DNA of 41,628 bases from an uncultured Lachnospiraceae bacterium (GTDB lineage: Bacteria; Bacillota; Clostridia; Lachnospirales; Lachnospiraceae): contig CAJUBP010000043.1 in the NCBI GenBank assembly GCA_910584585.1, positions 1 through 41,628 of the forward strand. Reading direction: 5' to 3'. Positions within the stretch are counted from its first letter, which is position 1, and each line of letters starts with the position of its first letter. A program made the translations under genes and the position numbers. Under the pieces are notes generated by a model. That model searched no databases, was not told the origin of the DNA, and saw nothing but the letters and a program-made list of their open reading frames with translations. Positions 1 through 8,517 of the stretch are shown here, piece after piece.

Positions 1-30
1 GGAACGCTTTCCTGGGCTTTGGATGCGGAC

Positions 31-210
31 GGAACTACCGGATTGCCCTTTCGCACACAAACTGGGCAACGTTCCGGCAAACTAACTGCTAACTTCGACT
101 AAGGAAGTCAGGAAAACCTTCCTTCCTAAGTCTCCCTAAGCAGTGGATTTCGCCTCCACTAAGGACGCCCATGAATCGTTTGCTTAGCGAAAGGGCAATC
201 CGGTAGTTCC
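31..210. repeat. 180-bp structured repeat element, copy L
   Basis: The ends form a perfect 23-bp inverted repeat: 31-53 pairs with 188-210. The inside (54-187) is about 85-90 percent similar by eye to the reverse complement of 669-800. It carries smaller inverted repeats, for example AGTGGA/TCCACT near 142-160. Conserved flanks (TTCGATACACA on one side, GTCCG on the other) extend the similarity a few bases beyond the stem. No open frame of note. It may be a MITE-like element or a structured RNA. Confidence 0.8.
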
Positions 211-312
211 TGTGTATCGAAATACAGATAGTTGGTTGCAGCATTATATCTGGCAAAAAATTACACTTGTGCTTTGCATGATGCATGATTCGTACCAGTG
301 CAGGACAAGATT

Positions 313-567
313 TTAACAGCGATGATCCATTCTATCGGCTAAAACTTTCAATGTCGCAATAGTGTCAGTCAGGTAGCGTACAAATGTAATTTCAACCGGA
401 TGGAATAATAAAAATAGTTTCCATATAAATTGGTCTTTGGCCTTTCTAAGAACATCCATAAAGGTTGGCTTATAGGAAAGGAGACTCCAAACTGCCTGCA
501 TGTGTACTGAAACTAAATTTACACCCCCACAGATAAAAACTTTTTCGTATACCCAACCATCCGCCAT
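313..567 (-). other. Unrecognised short open frame between the inverted repeats, possibly a decayed gene
   Basis: An 84-codon minus-strand frame beginning MADGWVYEKVF lies between the two inverted elements. I do not recognise its product. A second minus-strand frame (470-664) overlaps its start and covers part of the same sequence in another phase, encoding a hydrophobic stretch. This is what one would see if a single longer frame had a frameshift near position 565. No convincing ribosome site precedes the ATG. The 216-640 stretch is AT-richer than the flanking genes. It may be a remnant, or not coding at all. Confidence 0.25.
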
Positions 568-644
568 TCTGTATAAAGAAAATGCAATAACACCTCCGCA
601 ATACCTGCAAACTAATGATAAGCTGCAACATCATTCGATACACA

Positions 645-824
645 GGAACTGCAGGAGAGCCCACCCTCTAAGCAAACGATTCATGGGCGTCCTTAGTGGA
701 GGCGAAATCCACTGCTTAGGGAGACTTAGATAGGAAGGCTTTCCTGACTTTCTTAGACTCCCTTAGCAGTTAGTTCGCCGGAACGCTGCCCAGTTTGTGT
801 GAGGGTGGGCTCTCCTGCAGTTCC
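645..824. repeat. 180-bp structured repeat element, copy R (inverted relative to copy L)
   Basis: The ends form a perfect 24-bp inverted repeat: 645-668 pairs with 801-824. The interior is the reverse complement of copy L with scattered differences, and total length is identical (180 bp). The stem sequence differs from that of copy L beyond the shared GGAACT, yet both pair fully, so the stems co-vary. Inside, a second stem of about 12 bp (CTGCTAAGGGAG with CTCCCTAAGCAG, one mismatch) is visible on the minus strand. It lies just downstream of the ygfK stop. Confidence 0.8.
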
Positions 825-924
825 GTCCGTTTCCTCTGATATTCACTTTGCCAGAATATCCCCTCTTTTTGTGAGGGTGGGCTCTCCTGCAGTTCCGTCC
901 GTTTCCTCTGATACTCACTTTGCC
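799..924. repeat. Tandem duplication, 72-bp period
   Basis: Bases 799-852 and 871-924 are 54-bp near-identical direct repeats (one T/C difference, at the ATTCACT/ACTCACT position), separated by 18 bp. Each repeat contains the terminal stem arm of element copy R (801-824) plus about 28 bp of its outer flank. It looks like a local duplication of the element's end. The second copy stops 8 bp before the ygfK stop codon. Confidence 0.9.
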
Positions 925-931
925 GCTCAGG

Positions 932-3900
932 CTATCCTAACAAATACCCATAATCCCTGCACACCGTTTCCATCAGCTTCTCCAGTCCCTGGAACAGCCT
1001 GCTCTCCTGCCCCGGCTCCCAGGTAAATTCTTCGCCCAAATACCTGACTCTGCACTTAGCGGTCTCTTTGTCAAGCACCGCAAAGCCCTGGTTTTTGCTG
1101 TCCGCCATATCTTTTTCGCTGGCAAACAGGGTGAATTTATCCAGATAAGGCGCGCTTTCGTAGGGGCAGAAGCTTTGGCAGTTGCCGCATTCGTTGCACA
1201 TATAGTCCACATGGATGATCTGAGACTGGGAAAGGCCGGGCACCCGGATTGCCACATTCGCGCGGTTGGGGCAGACATCGGCGCAGTTTTCGCAGACGGA
1301 AGAACAGCCCAGGCATCTTGCGGAATCCGCCTTGAGTTCTGGGGCGCTTCCTTTTCCGGAAGCCTCCGCAGATTCCTCATTGTTTCCTTTTCCGGCAATT
1401 TTCTCTGCTTCTGTAAGGCTTCTTTCCCCGGAAACTGTCTCAGGTTCCGCAAGAATTTCTTCTCCGAAAATTGTCTCAGGTTCCGCAAGAATTTCTTCTC
1501 CGGAAATTGTCTCAGGTTCCGCAAGAATTTCTTCTCCGGAAATTGTCTCAGGTTCCGCAAGAATTCCCTTTCTCTGATAAATCTTTTCCGCTTCCACCGG
1601 CTCGCTCATATCCCCGGACACAGATTTTCCGATAATAGCCTCCGCCGCTTTCATGGCATGGGCCATTCCTTTCACTGCCAGAGACGGCCCGTAAAGTCCG
1701 TCGCCGATCACGTAAACCCCTTCCAGATTGGTTTCCAGGGTTTCTTCGCTCACCAGAGGACGGCCGGATTCATCCACATGGATTCCATTTGATTGGTAAT
1801 AGTCAGAGGGAACCTTCTCACCCACTGCCGCAATTACGGTATCGGCCGGAATTGTCTCTGTCTCCCCGATTGCCTTTACGCTGGCTCTGCCGGAAGCGTC
1901 CGGGGCGCCCAATGCCATTTTATCGCAGATTAATGTTCCTTCTTCCATCCTCACCGGAGCCAGAAGCTCTTTGAATTCCACGCCGTCATCCAGGGCAAGC
2001 TGCAGTTCGTGCTCATCCGCCGGCATATACCGCTTCGTCCGCCGGTATACCAGATAGACATGCTCCACGCCTTTGCAGCGTTTTGCCGCCCTTGCGGTAT
2101 CCATGGCAGTATTGCCGCCGCCTATCACGGCCACATGCCGGCCGGGCTTAGTCTCCCCTTTGGTCAGGTTGAATTCTTCCAGGAATTCCAGCGCGTTTAC
2201 CGCCTGTTTCCCTTCCAGTTCCAGCTGGCCCCGTTTATACGCTCCCACAGCCAAAACCACATTTCCATAGGTTTTTCTCAGTGTTTCCACGGAAGGAGCT
2301 TCTGTATTGCAGAGGATTTTTACTCCAAGACGTTCTAACAGGGACACATCTTTTGCAATCACTGCATCGTCAATTCTGAAATCAGGGATGACCGCGCTCA
2401 CAATGCCGCCCAGCTTCTCCCTCTTTTCATACAATGTCACTTCCGCTCCCGCCTTTGCCAGATAATAGGCCGCCGCCATGCCGGAAGGACCGCCGCCCAC
2501 TACGGCTGCTTTCTTATTGCAGGATGGCCTGGCTTTCAGGGAAGGAAGGACGCGGTCATATCCTTTTTGCGCGCACAGCAGCTTCGTATCCCGGATCTGC
2601 ACCGGGGTTTCATAGAAATTGCGGGTGCAATGGCTCTGGCAGCCGTGAGCGCAGATGGTTCCTGTAATAAAGGGCAGCGCGTTTCTGTTTAAAATCACCT
2701 GCAGCGCTTTCTCATAATCCCCTTCTCCCGCCAGTTTTACATAGGTTGTAATCTCCTGATGAATGGGGCAGGCGTCCTCGCAGGGGGCCGTAAAGCATCC
2801 CACCAGGGGCACTTTTTCAGAGGTCTTTCTGGATACCGGAAGTTTGGCCGGCTTGACATGGTGTTTGTCAGTAACGGCATCTTCAGCAGTCTTGTTCAGG
2901 GATTCCGGGTCAATGCCCGCAAAGGGCTTCCCTCCCATATGCTCCACAGCTTCAGCCACCTGCTTCATTCTCTGGTAGCCGCCGGGCTTTAACAGAGAGG
3001 TGGCTATGGTAACGGGCCATACTCCTGCACCCACGATTCTTTCTATATTAAAGGCGTCCGCGCCGCCGGAATAGGAAATCCGCAGCTTTCCGTTAAATTC
3101 CTGGGACAGCTTTGCCGCCAGCGCAATGGAAAGAGGATACAGAGATTTGCCCGACATGTACATTTCCTCGCTGGGCAATTCCCCGGCTGTCACGTCCACC
3201 GGAAACGTATTGGTAATTTTCACGCCGAACTCCAGTCCCTGCTCCCAGGACAGCTTCATCAGCCGCCGGATCATCGGCACTGCGTCTTCGTACTGCAAAT
3301 CGTCTTCAAAATGAAATCTGCCGAAAGCAACATAATCATAACCCATGCGATCCAAAGTTTCTCTTGCAAATTCATAGCCCAGCAATGTGGGATTGCACTT
3401 GATAAAGGTGTGCATCTTCTTCTCCGTCAGCAGGTAATTGGCAATGCTCTCAATTTCCTCAGGCGGGCAGCCGTGGAGAGTGGATATGGTGGCGGAATTG
3501 CAGATTTGGGGCGAAATCTGTTCAATATCTTCTTTTGTCATATGCTGAAATTCCCCTGCGTTGGCAAGAAGGGCTTCCCGGCATTCCCGGAAAGTATCTG
3601 TCTGCCCCGCGTCCTTCATATTTTCAATAAACGTGTCAATCTTTTCCGATTTGATGCCCGCCAGATCGTAGCCTACGCTGATATTAAACTGGAACCCGTC
3701 CAAACTTCCCAGCCCGTATTCTTTTGCCAGAAAGGCCAGCAAAAACCATGCCTTGATATACTCTTCCTGAGCCTGGGGCACATATAATTCCGTAGACCAC
3801 TCACAGTTATAGCACTCATCGTCCGCCTTAATGCAGGGTTTATTCACACAGGCCGCAAGCTCTGCTCCATCCATAATCTGCACCGTTTTCAATTCGAAAA

Positions 3901-4129
3901 AACGGCTTCCGGCATAGTAGGCCGCCGCAATATTCTGGGCGAGCTGGGTGCCCGGCCCTGCGGCAGGCCCTACCGGCGTCTCTAAATTCCTGCCGAAAAT
4001 GGTCTGGTTCTTCTCCGGTTTTGCCACATAGGGCCTGCGCACTCCGAATACGGCTCCGCTTTTCTCATGCTCTGCGCGAACCCAGTTTAAAAGCTGCTCA
4101 AAACTCATCCCCGTCATCACATCGCTCAT
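932..4129 (-). CDS. ygfK: YgfK-type Fe-S/flavin oxidoreductase of the anaerobic purine cluster
   Basis: A 1065-residue cytosolic multidomain oxidoreductase. Residues roughly 40-400 resemble the dihydroorotate dehydrogenase-like TIM barrel of YgfK. About 440-520 hold a glutamate-synthase-small-subunit type cysteine region (CFTAPCEDACP, CAHGCQSHC). FAD motif GGGPSG is near 545, an NAD(P) motif GGGNTAMD near 670, and the closing FAD motif YVIGDG near 805. Two ferredoxin clusters lie near 937-950 (CLGCSSVCENCADVC) and 976 (CNECGNCQSFC). The start at 4129 is preferred because GGAGGG sits 6 bases upstream and overlaps the ssnA stop, implying translational coupling. E. coli YgfK is about 1032 residues; much of the extra length is a repeat linker. 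Third gene of the permease-ssnA-ygfK operon. The exact electron acceptor is not shown by sequence; a purine or ring-opened intermediate is inferred from context. Confidence 0.9.
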   Translation of the reverse strand: MSDVMTGMSFEQLLNWVRAEHEKSGAVFGVRRPYVAKPEKNQTIFGRNLETPVGPAAGPGTQLAQNIAAAYYAGSRFFELKTVQIMDGAELAACVNKPCIKADDECYNCEWSTELYVPQAQEEYIKAWFLLAFLAKEYGLGSLDGFQFNISVGYDLAGIKSEKIDTFIENMKDAGQTDTFRECREALLANAGEFQHMTKEDIEQISPQICNSATISTLHGCPPEEIESIANYLLTEKKMHTFIKCNPTLLGYEFARETLDRMGYDYVAFGRFHFEDDLQYEDAVPMIRRLMKLSWEQGLEFGVKITNTFPVDVTAGELPSEEMYMSGKSLYPLSIALAAKLSQEFNGKLRISYSGGADAFNIERIVGAGVWPVTIATSLLKPGGYQRMKQVAEAVEHMGGKPFAGIDPESLNKTAEDAVTDKHHVKPAKLPVSRKTSEKVPLVGCFTAPCEDACPIHQEITTYVKLAGEGDYEKALQVILNRNALPFITGTICAHGCQSHCTRNFYETPVQIRDTKLLCAQKGYDRVLPSLKARPSCNKKAAVVGGGPSGMAAAYYLAKAGAEVTLYEKREKLGGIVSAVIPDFRIDDAVIAKDVSLLERLGVKILCNTEAPSVETLRKTYGNVVLAVGAYKRGQLELEGKQAVNALEFLEEFNLTKGETKPGRHVAVIGGGNTAMDTARAAKRCKGVEHVYLVYRRTKRYMPADEHELQLALDDGVEFKELLAPVRMEEGTLICDKMALGAPDASGRASVKAIGETETIPADTVIAAVGEKVPSDYYQSNGIHVDESGRPLVSEETLETNLEGVYVIGDGLYGPSLAVKGMAHAMKAAEAIIGKSVSGDMSEPVEAEKIYQRKGILAEPETISGEEILAEPETISGEEILAEPETIFGEEILAEPETVSGERSLTEAEKIAGKGNNEESAEASGKGSAPELKADSARCLGCSSVCENCADVCPNRANVAIRVPGLSQSQIIHVDYMCNECGNCQSFCPYESAPYLDKFTLFASEKDMADSKNQGFAVLDKETAKCRVRYLGEEFTWEPGQESRLFQGLEKLMETVCRDYGYLLG
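1434..1565 (-). repeat. 36-bp in-frame tandem repeat inside ygfK
   Basis: About 3.7 copies of a 36-bp unit start at 1434, 1470, 1506 and 1542. They encode four ILAEPET[I/V][S/F]GE-type 12-residue units (near residues 855-899), in the linker between the FAD/NAD module and the C-terminal ferredoxin domain. The copies differ by only one to three bases, so the array is recent or kept homogeneous. Copy number can change without breaking the frame. Confidence 0.95.
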
Positions 4130-4140
4130 GTCTTTCCCTC

Positions 4141-5475
4141 CTATCCGTTGATACTCTTCCACAGCTTAGCAGAAGATTCTCTGCATTTTGCCATAACTTC
4201 TTTGGTATCCGCCACTTTGATTTCCCGATCCTTCATCAGCACTTTTCCGTTTCCGATGGTGGTAACCACATCTCTGCCGGTCATGCCGAATAAAATATGT
4301 CCGTTGCAGTTGGTCTCATCCAGCCTGGTGGGCGGATCGTAATCCACCACAATCACATCCGCCGCCGCGCCGGGCTTTAACACGCCCAGGGGCGCTTTAA
4401 AATACCGGCCGGCAATGGCTGCATTATGTTCAAACAGCATCTTGGGCACTTCGCTCCAGGCTGCGTTGGGATCGCATAAATGATGCTTGTGAAGCACATT
4501 GGCCGCCTTGAAAGATTCTGTCATATCATGGGTATATCCGTCTGTGCCAAGGCCCGTTACAATGCCCCGCTTTACCAGTTCCATGACGGGCGGGCATCCG
4601 CAGGCGTTGCCCATATTGGATTCCGGATTGTGCACCACCATGGTTTCTGTGTCCCGAATCAAATCCATTTCATGGGAGTTGATATAAATGCAGTGGCCAA
4701 GCAGCGTTTTTTCTCCCAGAATTCCCCAGTCCATCAGCCGATCCACAATCCGTTTTCCGTATTTTTTCAGGCAGTCATGAAGATCCTCGATGCCCTCTGC
4801 CACATGGATGTGATAGCCTGCCTCCGCCGGTTTCTTCGCAGCCGCAAGCTCCATTGTCTCATCGGAAATGGTAAACTGGGCGTGCATGCCCATCATACCG
4901 GCAATCATATCCGTATCATCCTTTAACGCACAGCGGATAAATTCCGCATTTTCCATCACAGCTTCCCTGGCCTTTTCCTTTCCGTCCCGGTCAGAAACCT
5001 CATAACACAGACAGGCCCGCATGCCAAGCTCTTTCGCCGCTTCCGCGATGGTAAACAGGCTGCCTGAGATCTGCCCGAAGCTGGCGTGATGGTCAAAAAT
5101 CGTGGTAACGCCGTTTCGGATTCCCGCAAGAATCGTATCCATTGCGCTGTATTTAATCTGCTCCATGGTCAGCTTCCGGTCAATGGTCCACCACTGGCCC
5201 TCTAAAATATCCAGAAATCCTTTGGGATTGTAGCCTTTGATGCTAAGGCCCCTTGCCATGGCGCTGTAGATATGTTCATGGGCATTGATAAACGCAGGCA
5301 TAATCACGCCGCCTTTTGCGTCTATGTACTGCGCGTCCCGGTATTTTTCCTTAATCTCCTGATCCCGGCCCACTTCGGCAATCCTGGTTCCCTCAATTGC
5401 CACTGCTCCGTTTTCCACAAAAGGCAGGCCGTCATCCCTTGTAATAACTTTTCCGTTTCCTACTACCAGCATCAT
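4141..5475 (-). CDS. ssnA: SsnA-type amidohydrolase / aminohydrolase
   Basis: A 444-residue member of the metal-dependent amidohydrolase superfamily, in the same group as guanine deaminase and chlorohydrolases. The metal-binding HxH is at residues 66-68 (NAHEHIYS). Further ligand motifs are HVAEG near 225, LGHC near 260 and GTDG near 310. Length matches E. coli SsnA (about 442). A ribosome site AAGGAGGA lies at 5478-5485. The ATG overlaps the permease stop as ATGA, and the ygfK ribosome site overlaps its own TAG, so the three genes are coupled. The role in anaerobic purine breakdown (deamination or ring hydrolysis) is inferred from conserved linkage with ygfK, ygeX, ygeY and ygeW. The substrate cannot be read from the sequence. 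Confidence 0.9.
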   Translation of the reverse strand: MMLVVGNGKVITRDDGLPFVENGAVAIEGTRIAEVGRDQEIKEKYRDAQYIDAKGGVIMPAFINAHEHIYSAMARGLSIKGYNPKGFLDILEGQWWTIDRKLTMEQIKYSAMDTILAGIRNGVTTIFDHHASFGQISGSLFTIAEAAKELGMRACLCYEVSDRDGKEKAREAVMENAEFIRCALKDDTDMIAGMMGMHAQFTISDETMELAAAKKPAEAGYHIHVAEGIEDLHDCLKKYGKRIVDRLMDWGILGEKTLLGHCIYINSHEMDLIRDTETMVVHNPESNMGNACGCPPVMELVKRGIVTGLGTDGYTHDMTESFKAANVLHKHHLCDPNAAWSEVPKMLFEHNAAIAGRYFKAPLGVLKPGAAADVIVVDYDPPTRLDETNCNGHILFGMTGRDVVTTIGNGKVLMKDREIKVADTKEVMAKCRESSAKLWKSING

Positions 5476-6827
5476 GTTTCCTCCTTCATGATCTCAATGT
5501 CTTTTTCTTCACTTTCTTTCGGCAAAACCAAGTTCAATATAATTGCCGTAATGGTAGCCAGCACTACCGGGGATTTTCCGAAAATCGTGGTCACCCACGC
5601 CGGAAAACTCGCAAGAGCCGCGTTTGCCTGGGTAATCCCCATGCCCAGCGCAATGGAAAGCCCTACGATTGTAGTGTTTCTGTAATTCATGGGGGCTGCG
5701 GTAATCAGTTTAACTCCCGTCATGGCGATGGAAGCGAATACAGAAACCGTGGCTCCGCCCAGCACACAATTGGGTATGGTAAGCAGCACAGACGAAAACT
5801 TGGGAATCAGCCCTGCCACCAAAAGGATCCCTGCCGCTATCCCGAACACTTTCTTTGCCACTACCTTTGTGGAAGACACAATCCCCACATTCTGGCTGAA
5901 AGTGGCAGTGGGAAGCCCGCCGAAAAGCGCGCTTACAATATTGCAGCATCCGTAGGCCACAATCCCGCCGTTTAATTCCTCATCCTCCGGCAGACGATCC
6001 AGCCCTCCGGTGGTGGTGGCTGTAAAGTCCCCGATGGCCTGAATGGAATTGATGGCAAACAGCACGCCAATGGCCACGCAGGCGGAAGGCTCAAACGCCA
6101 CTCCAAAGTGCAGCGGCTTGGGAAGCTGGAAGAAGGACGCGCCTGACACTGCGGAAAAATCTACGATTCCAAAAAGCAGCGACATCACGTATCCGGCAAT
6201 AATTCCAATTAAAATAGATGATAATTTCCAGATTCCCTTCCCATAATGATTCAATCCCGTCACAATGATCAGCGCCAGCAGCGCAATCAGCCAGTTCTGC
6301 CAGGAGCCGTATTTCTCGCTTCCCACGCCTCCTGCCATATAATTGATGGCAGTGGGATAAAGGGAAAGCCCAATGGCAAACACCACCGTGCCGGTAATCA
6401 GCGGCGGGAAAAACCTACGGATCTGCTTCACAAAGATTCCTACGGTAACCGCAACGATTCCGCCCACAATCTGCGCGCCTAAAATAGTTCCCACGCCAAA
6501 ATCCCCGGCAATGGCCTGCATTGTTGGCACATAGGCAAAACTGATTCCCATAATCACGGGAAGGCCCGAACCAATCCGAAGCTTCCCTTTTCGCAGCGGA
6601 TAGAGCTGCACCAGCGTGGTAAGCGCCGATACCACAAGGGCCGCCTGAATTAAAATAACAGAATCCTGATCGGAAAGCCCTCCTGCCCCCGCCACAATAA
6701 TCGCGGGAGTCACGCATCCCACAATCATTGCCACCACATGCTGCAAAGCCAGCGGAAACGCCTGCCCCAGGGACGGTTTTCCGTACAAATCAAACAGTGG
6801 AACAGATGCATGTTCTTTTTTATCCAT
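5472..6827 (-). CDS. NCS2-family purine (xanthine/urate-type) permease
   Basis: A 451-residue inner-membrane transporter of the nucleobase:cation symporter-2 family, with about 12 to 14 hydrophobic segments. Family hallmarks are the conserved TM1 histidine (LALQH, residue 30), the acidic residue in GDFTATT and the QNxG motif (FSQNVG, near residue 313). The QNVG form with small residues points to the xanthine/urate branch rather than the uracil branch (which has EN). A GGAGGA ribosome site lies upstream. First gene of the minus-strand arm, so it probably supplies the substrate for the whole island. Substrate choice between xanthine, urate and others is not settled by sequence. Confidence 0.9.
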   Translation of the reverse strand: MDKKEHASVPLFDLYGKPSLGQAFPLALQHVVAMIVGCVTPAIIVAGAGGLSDQDSVILIQAALVVSALTTLVQLYPLRKGKLRIGSGLPVIMGISFAYVPTMQAIAGDFGVGTILGAQIVGGIVAVTVGIFVKQIRRFFPPLITGTVVFAIGLSLYPTAINYMAGGVGSEKYGSWQNWLIALLALIIVTGLNHYGKGIWKLSSILIGIIAGYVMSLLFGIVDFSAVSGASFFQLPKPLHFGVAFEPSACVAIGVLFAINSIQAIGDFTATTTGGLDRLPEDEELNGGIVAYGCCNIVSALFGGLPTATFSQNVGIVSSTKVVAKKVFGIAAGILLVAGLIPKFSSVLLTIPNCVLGGATVSVFASIAMTGVKLITAAPMNYRNTTIVGLSIALGMGITQANAALASFPAWVTTIFGKSPVVLATITAIILNLVLPKESEEKDIEIMKEET

Positions 6828-7206
6828 CTTAAATTTTCTTCCTCCTTCTCTCCGGCAGCAAACCTTTTACCGCCCATTTCTGCAGGTTCGTTCTGTCCGT
6901 ATATCACCTGCCAAACATCAAGCCCTATTGTCTGAAAACGAAAAACCGGTTTCATGCACTATGAACATAATTTTCTCTTTCTGCGCAGACTGTTCTCGTG
7001 CAATTTGTACAAATACTGTTCTCAATGACTTTATCTTATCATGCTTTCTGCCGGAATGCAAGCAAAATAATAAATTTTTATCATAATAATAATTTTTTCA
7101 ATTTTCTATTGATTTTTGAAAATCACCTGTTATAATGGGCTTAGATAGACGGCTGCGCAAGTCAGTCAAAATCACTCAACGGACAATCTCAAAGGAGGAT
7201 CGTATC
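6828..7206. promoter_or_regulatory. Divergent control region of the purine island
   Basis: This 379-bp gene-free stretch separates the two arms. Plus-strand promoter: TTGATT 7109-7114, 16-bp spacer, TATAAT 7131-7136, giving a leader of about 64 bases before ygeX. Minus-strand candidate: TTGCAT (7056-7061), 17-bp spacer, TAAGAT (7033-7038), giving a leader of about 200 bases before the permease. Just inside that leader are the palindrome ATTTGTACAAAT (7003-7014) and two direct copies of ACTGTTCTC (6989-6997 and 7015-7023) flanking it, a plausible operator. The stretch 7062-7108 is very AT-rich. No purine-riboswitch-like fold was recognised. Confidence 0.6.
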
Positions 7207-8454
7207 ATGCGCAATTCACAAGAAGGTTCCATTCGCTGGACCCTCAACCGTATCCCCGGAAGCGACGACGCCAGACTTTCCCATATGTCTCTTACGGAAA
7301 TGGAAAAAGCAGGCAGTTTCCACAAAAGCTTCCCCCAATATGAAGAAACCCCTTTAACGCCGCTGCCAGGCCTGGCCGGATACCTGGGCCTGAAAAAACT
7401 TTATGTGAAAGATGAATCCTATCGGTTCGGCTTAAACGCTTTCAAGGTGCTGGGCGGCTCCTATGCCATTGCCAGGCATATTGCAAAGGAACTGGGCAGA
7501 GACATCAGTGAAATTTCCTATGATGTGCTGACGTCCAAAGAACTGCGGGAAGAATTCGGGCAAGCCACCTTCTTCACCGCCACAGACGGAAATCACGGCC
7601 GCGGCGTAGCGTGGGCCGCCAATAAGCTGGGACAGAAATGCGTGGTGCGGATGCCCAAGGGCACAACCAGAACCCGTCTGGAAAACATTGCCAAAGAAAA
7701 CGCGGCTGTTACAATTGAAAATCTCAACTACGACGACTGCGTCCGCATGGCCGCCAAAGAAGCGGAAGCGACAAAACGGGGCATTATGGTCCAGGACACT
7801 GCCTGGGAGGGATATGAGGAAATTCCCACCTGGATTATGCAGGGCTATGGCACGCTGGCCCTAGAGGCAGACAGGCAGCTTTTGGAAGACAAGAGCCGCC
7901 CCACTCACATTTTTATCCAGGCAGGAGTAGGCTCCCTGGCCGGGGCCGTTATCGGATATTTCGCCAACCGTTTTAAGGAAAATCCTCCGGTTATGGTTGT
8001 TGTGGAAGCCGGCGCGGCAGATTGCCTGTACCGCTCCGCGCTGCAGGCAGACGGAGGCCGGGTCAATGTCACCGGAGATATGCTTACCATTATGGCAGGG
8101 CTGGCCTGCGGAGAAGCAAACACCGTCTCCTGGGATATTCTGAGAAACCATGCGGACGCTTTCGTTTCCTGTCCAGACTGGGTCAGCGCCAACGGAACCC
8201 GCATCTACGGGGCGCCCATCGGAGACGACAAACGGGTGATTTCCGGGGAATCCGGCTCCGTTACCCTGGGCCTGGTTCATGCCCTGATGACAAATCCGGA
8301 CTATCAGGAACTGAAAGAAGCATTGAAACTCAATGAGAATTCTGAGGTGCTTCTGGTTTCCTCAGAAGGGGACACCGACCCTGACCGCTACCGGGAAATC
8401 ACCTGGGAAGGACTGTGCGGAAGCAGCAAGGAACCATTTGCCGGCATAAAATAA
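7207..8454 (+). CDS. ygeX: 2,3-Diaminopropionate ammonia-lyase
   Basis: A PLP-dependent fold-type II enzyme converting 2,3-diaminopropionate to pyruvate and two ammonia. It has 415 residues; E. coli YgeX has 398. The PLP lysine is K80 in NAFKVLGGSYA, followed by the substrate/phosphate loop DGNHGRG near 128 and the GLACGEANTVSW segment near 300. An open frame continues upstream to 7135, but AAAGGAGG lies 9 bases before the ATG at 7207, which gives the normal family start. First gene of the plus arm, 63 bases before ygeY. In the island it handles the C3 unit left after carbamoyl groups are removed. Confidence 0.93.
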   Translation: MRNSQEGSIRWTLNRIPGSDDARLSHMSLTEMEKAGSFHKSFPQYEETPLTPLPGLAGYLGLKKLYVKDESYRFGLNAFKVLGGSYAIARHIAKELGRDISEISYDVLTSKELREEFGQATFFTATDGNHGRGVAWAANKLGQKCVVRMPKGTTRTRLENIAKENAAVTIENLNYDDCVRMAAKEAEATKRGIMVQDTAWEGYEEIPTWIMQGYGTLALEADRQLLEDKSRPTHIFIQAGVGSLAGAVIGYFANRFKENPPVMVVVEAGAADCLYRSALQADGGRVNVTGDMLTIMAGLACGEANTVSWDILRNHADAFVSCPDWVSANGTRIYGAPIGDDKRVISGESGSVTLGLVHALMTNPDYQELKEALKLNENSEVLLVSSEGDTDPDRYREITWEGLCGSSKEPFAGIK

Positions 8455-8517
8455 GCCTGCCGATTGCTTTTGGCATCCGCAGACTTGAACATTAAATAAA
8501 AAGGAGATACATATACT

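Noticed and set aside
799..924. CRISPR array
   Set aside because: Only two repeat units, 54 bp long with an 18-bp gap, and no cas genes nearby. It is a local duplication.
973..1792. Several long frames over the ygfK 3' end on both strands
   Set aside because: Their repetitive peptides are out-of-frame readings of the 36-bp array and ferredoxin region. ygfK itself accounts for the sequence.
6828..7206. Purine riboswitch ahead of the permease
   Set aside because: Expected from context and searched for by eye, but the conserved three-way-junction and loop sequences were not found.
7135..7206. Upstream extension of ygeX
   Set aside because: The extension overlaps the -10 box, lacks a ribosome site and does not fit the family. 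The ATG at 7207 has AAAGGAGG upstream.
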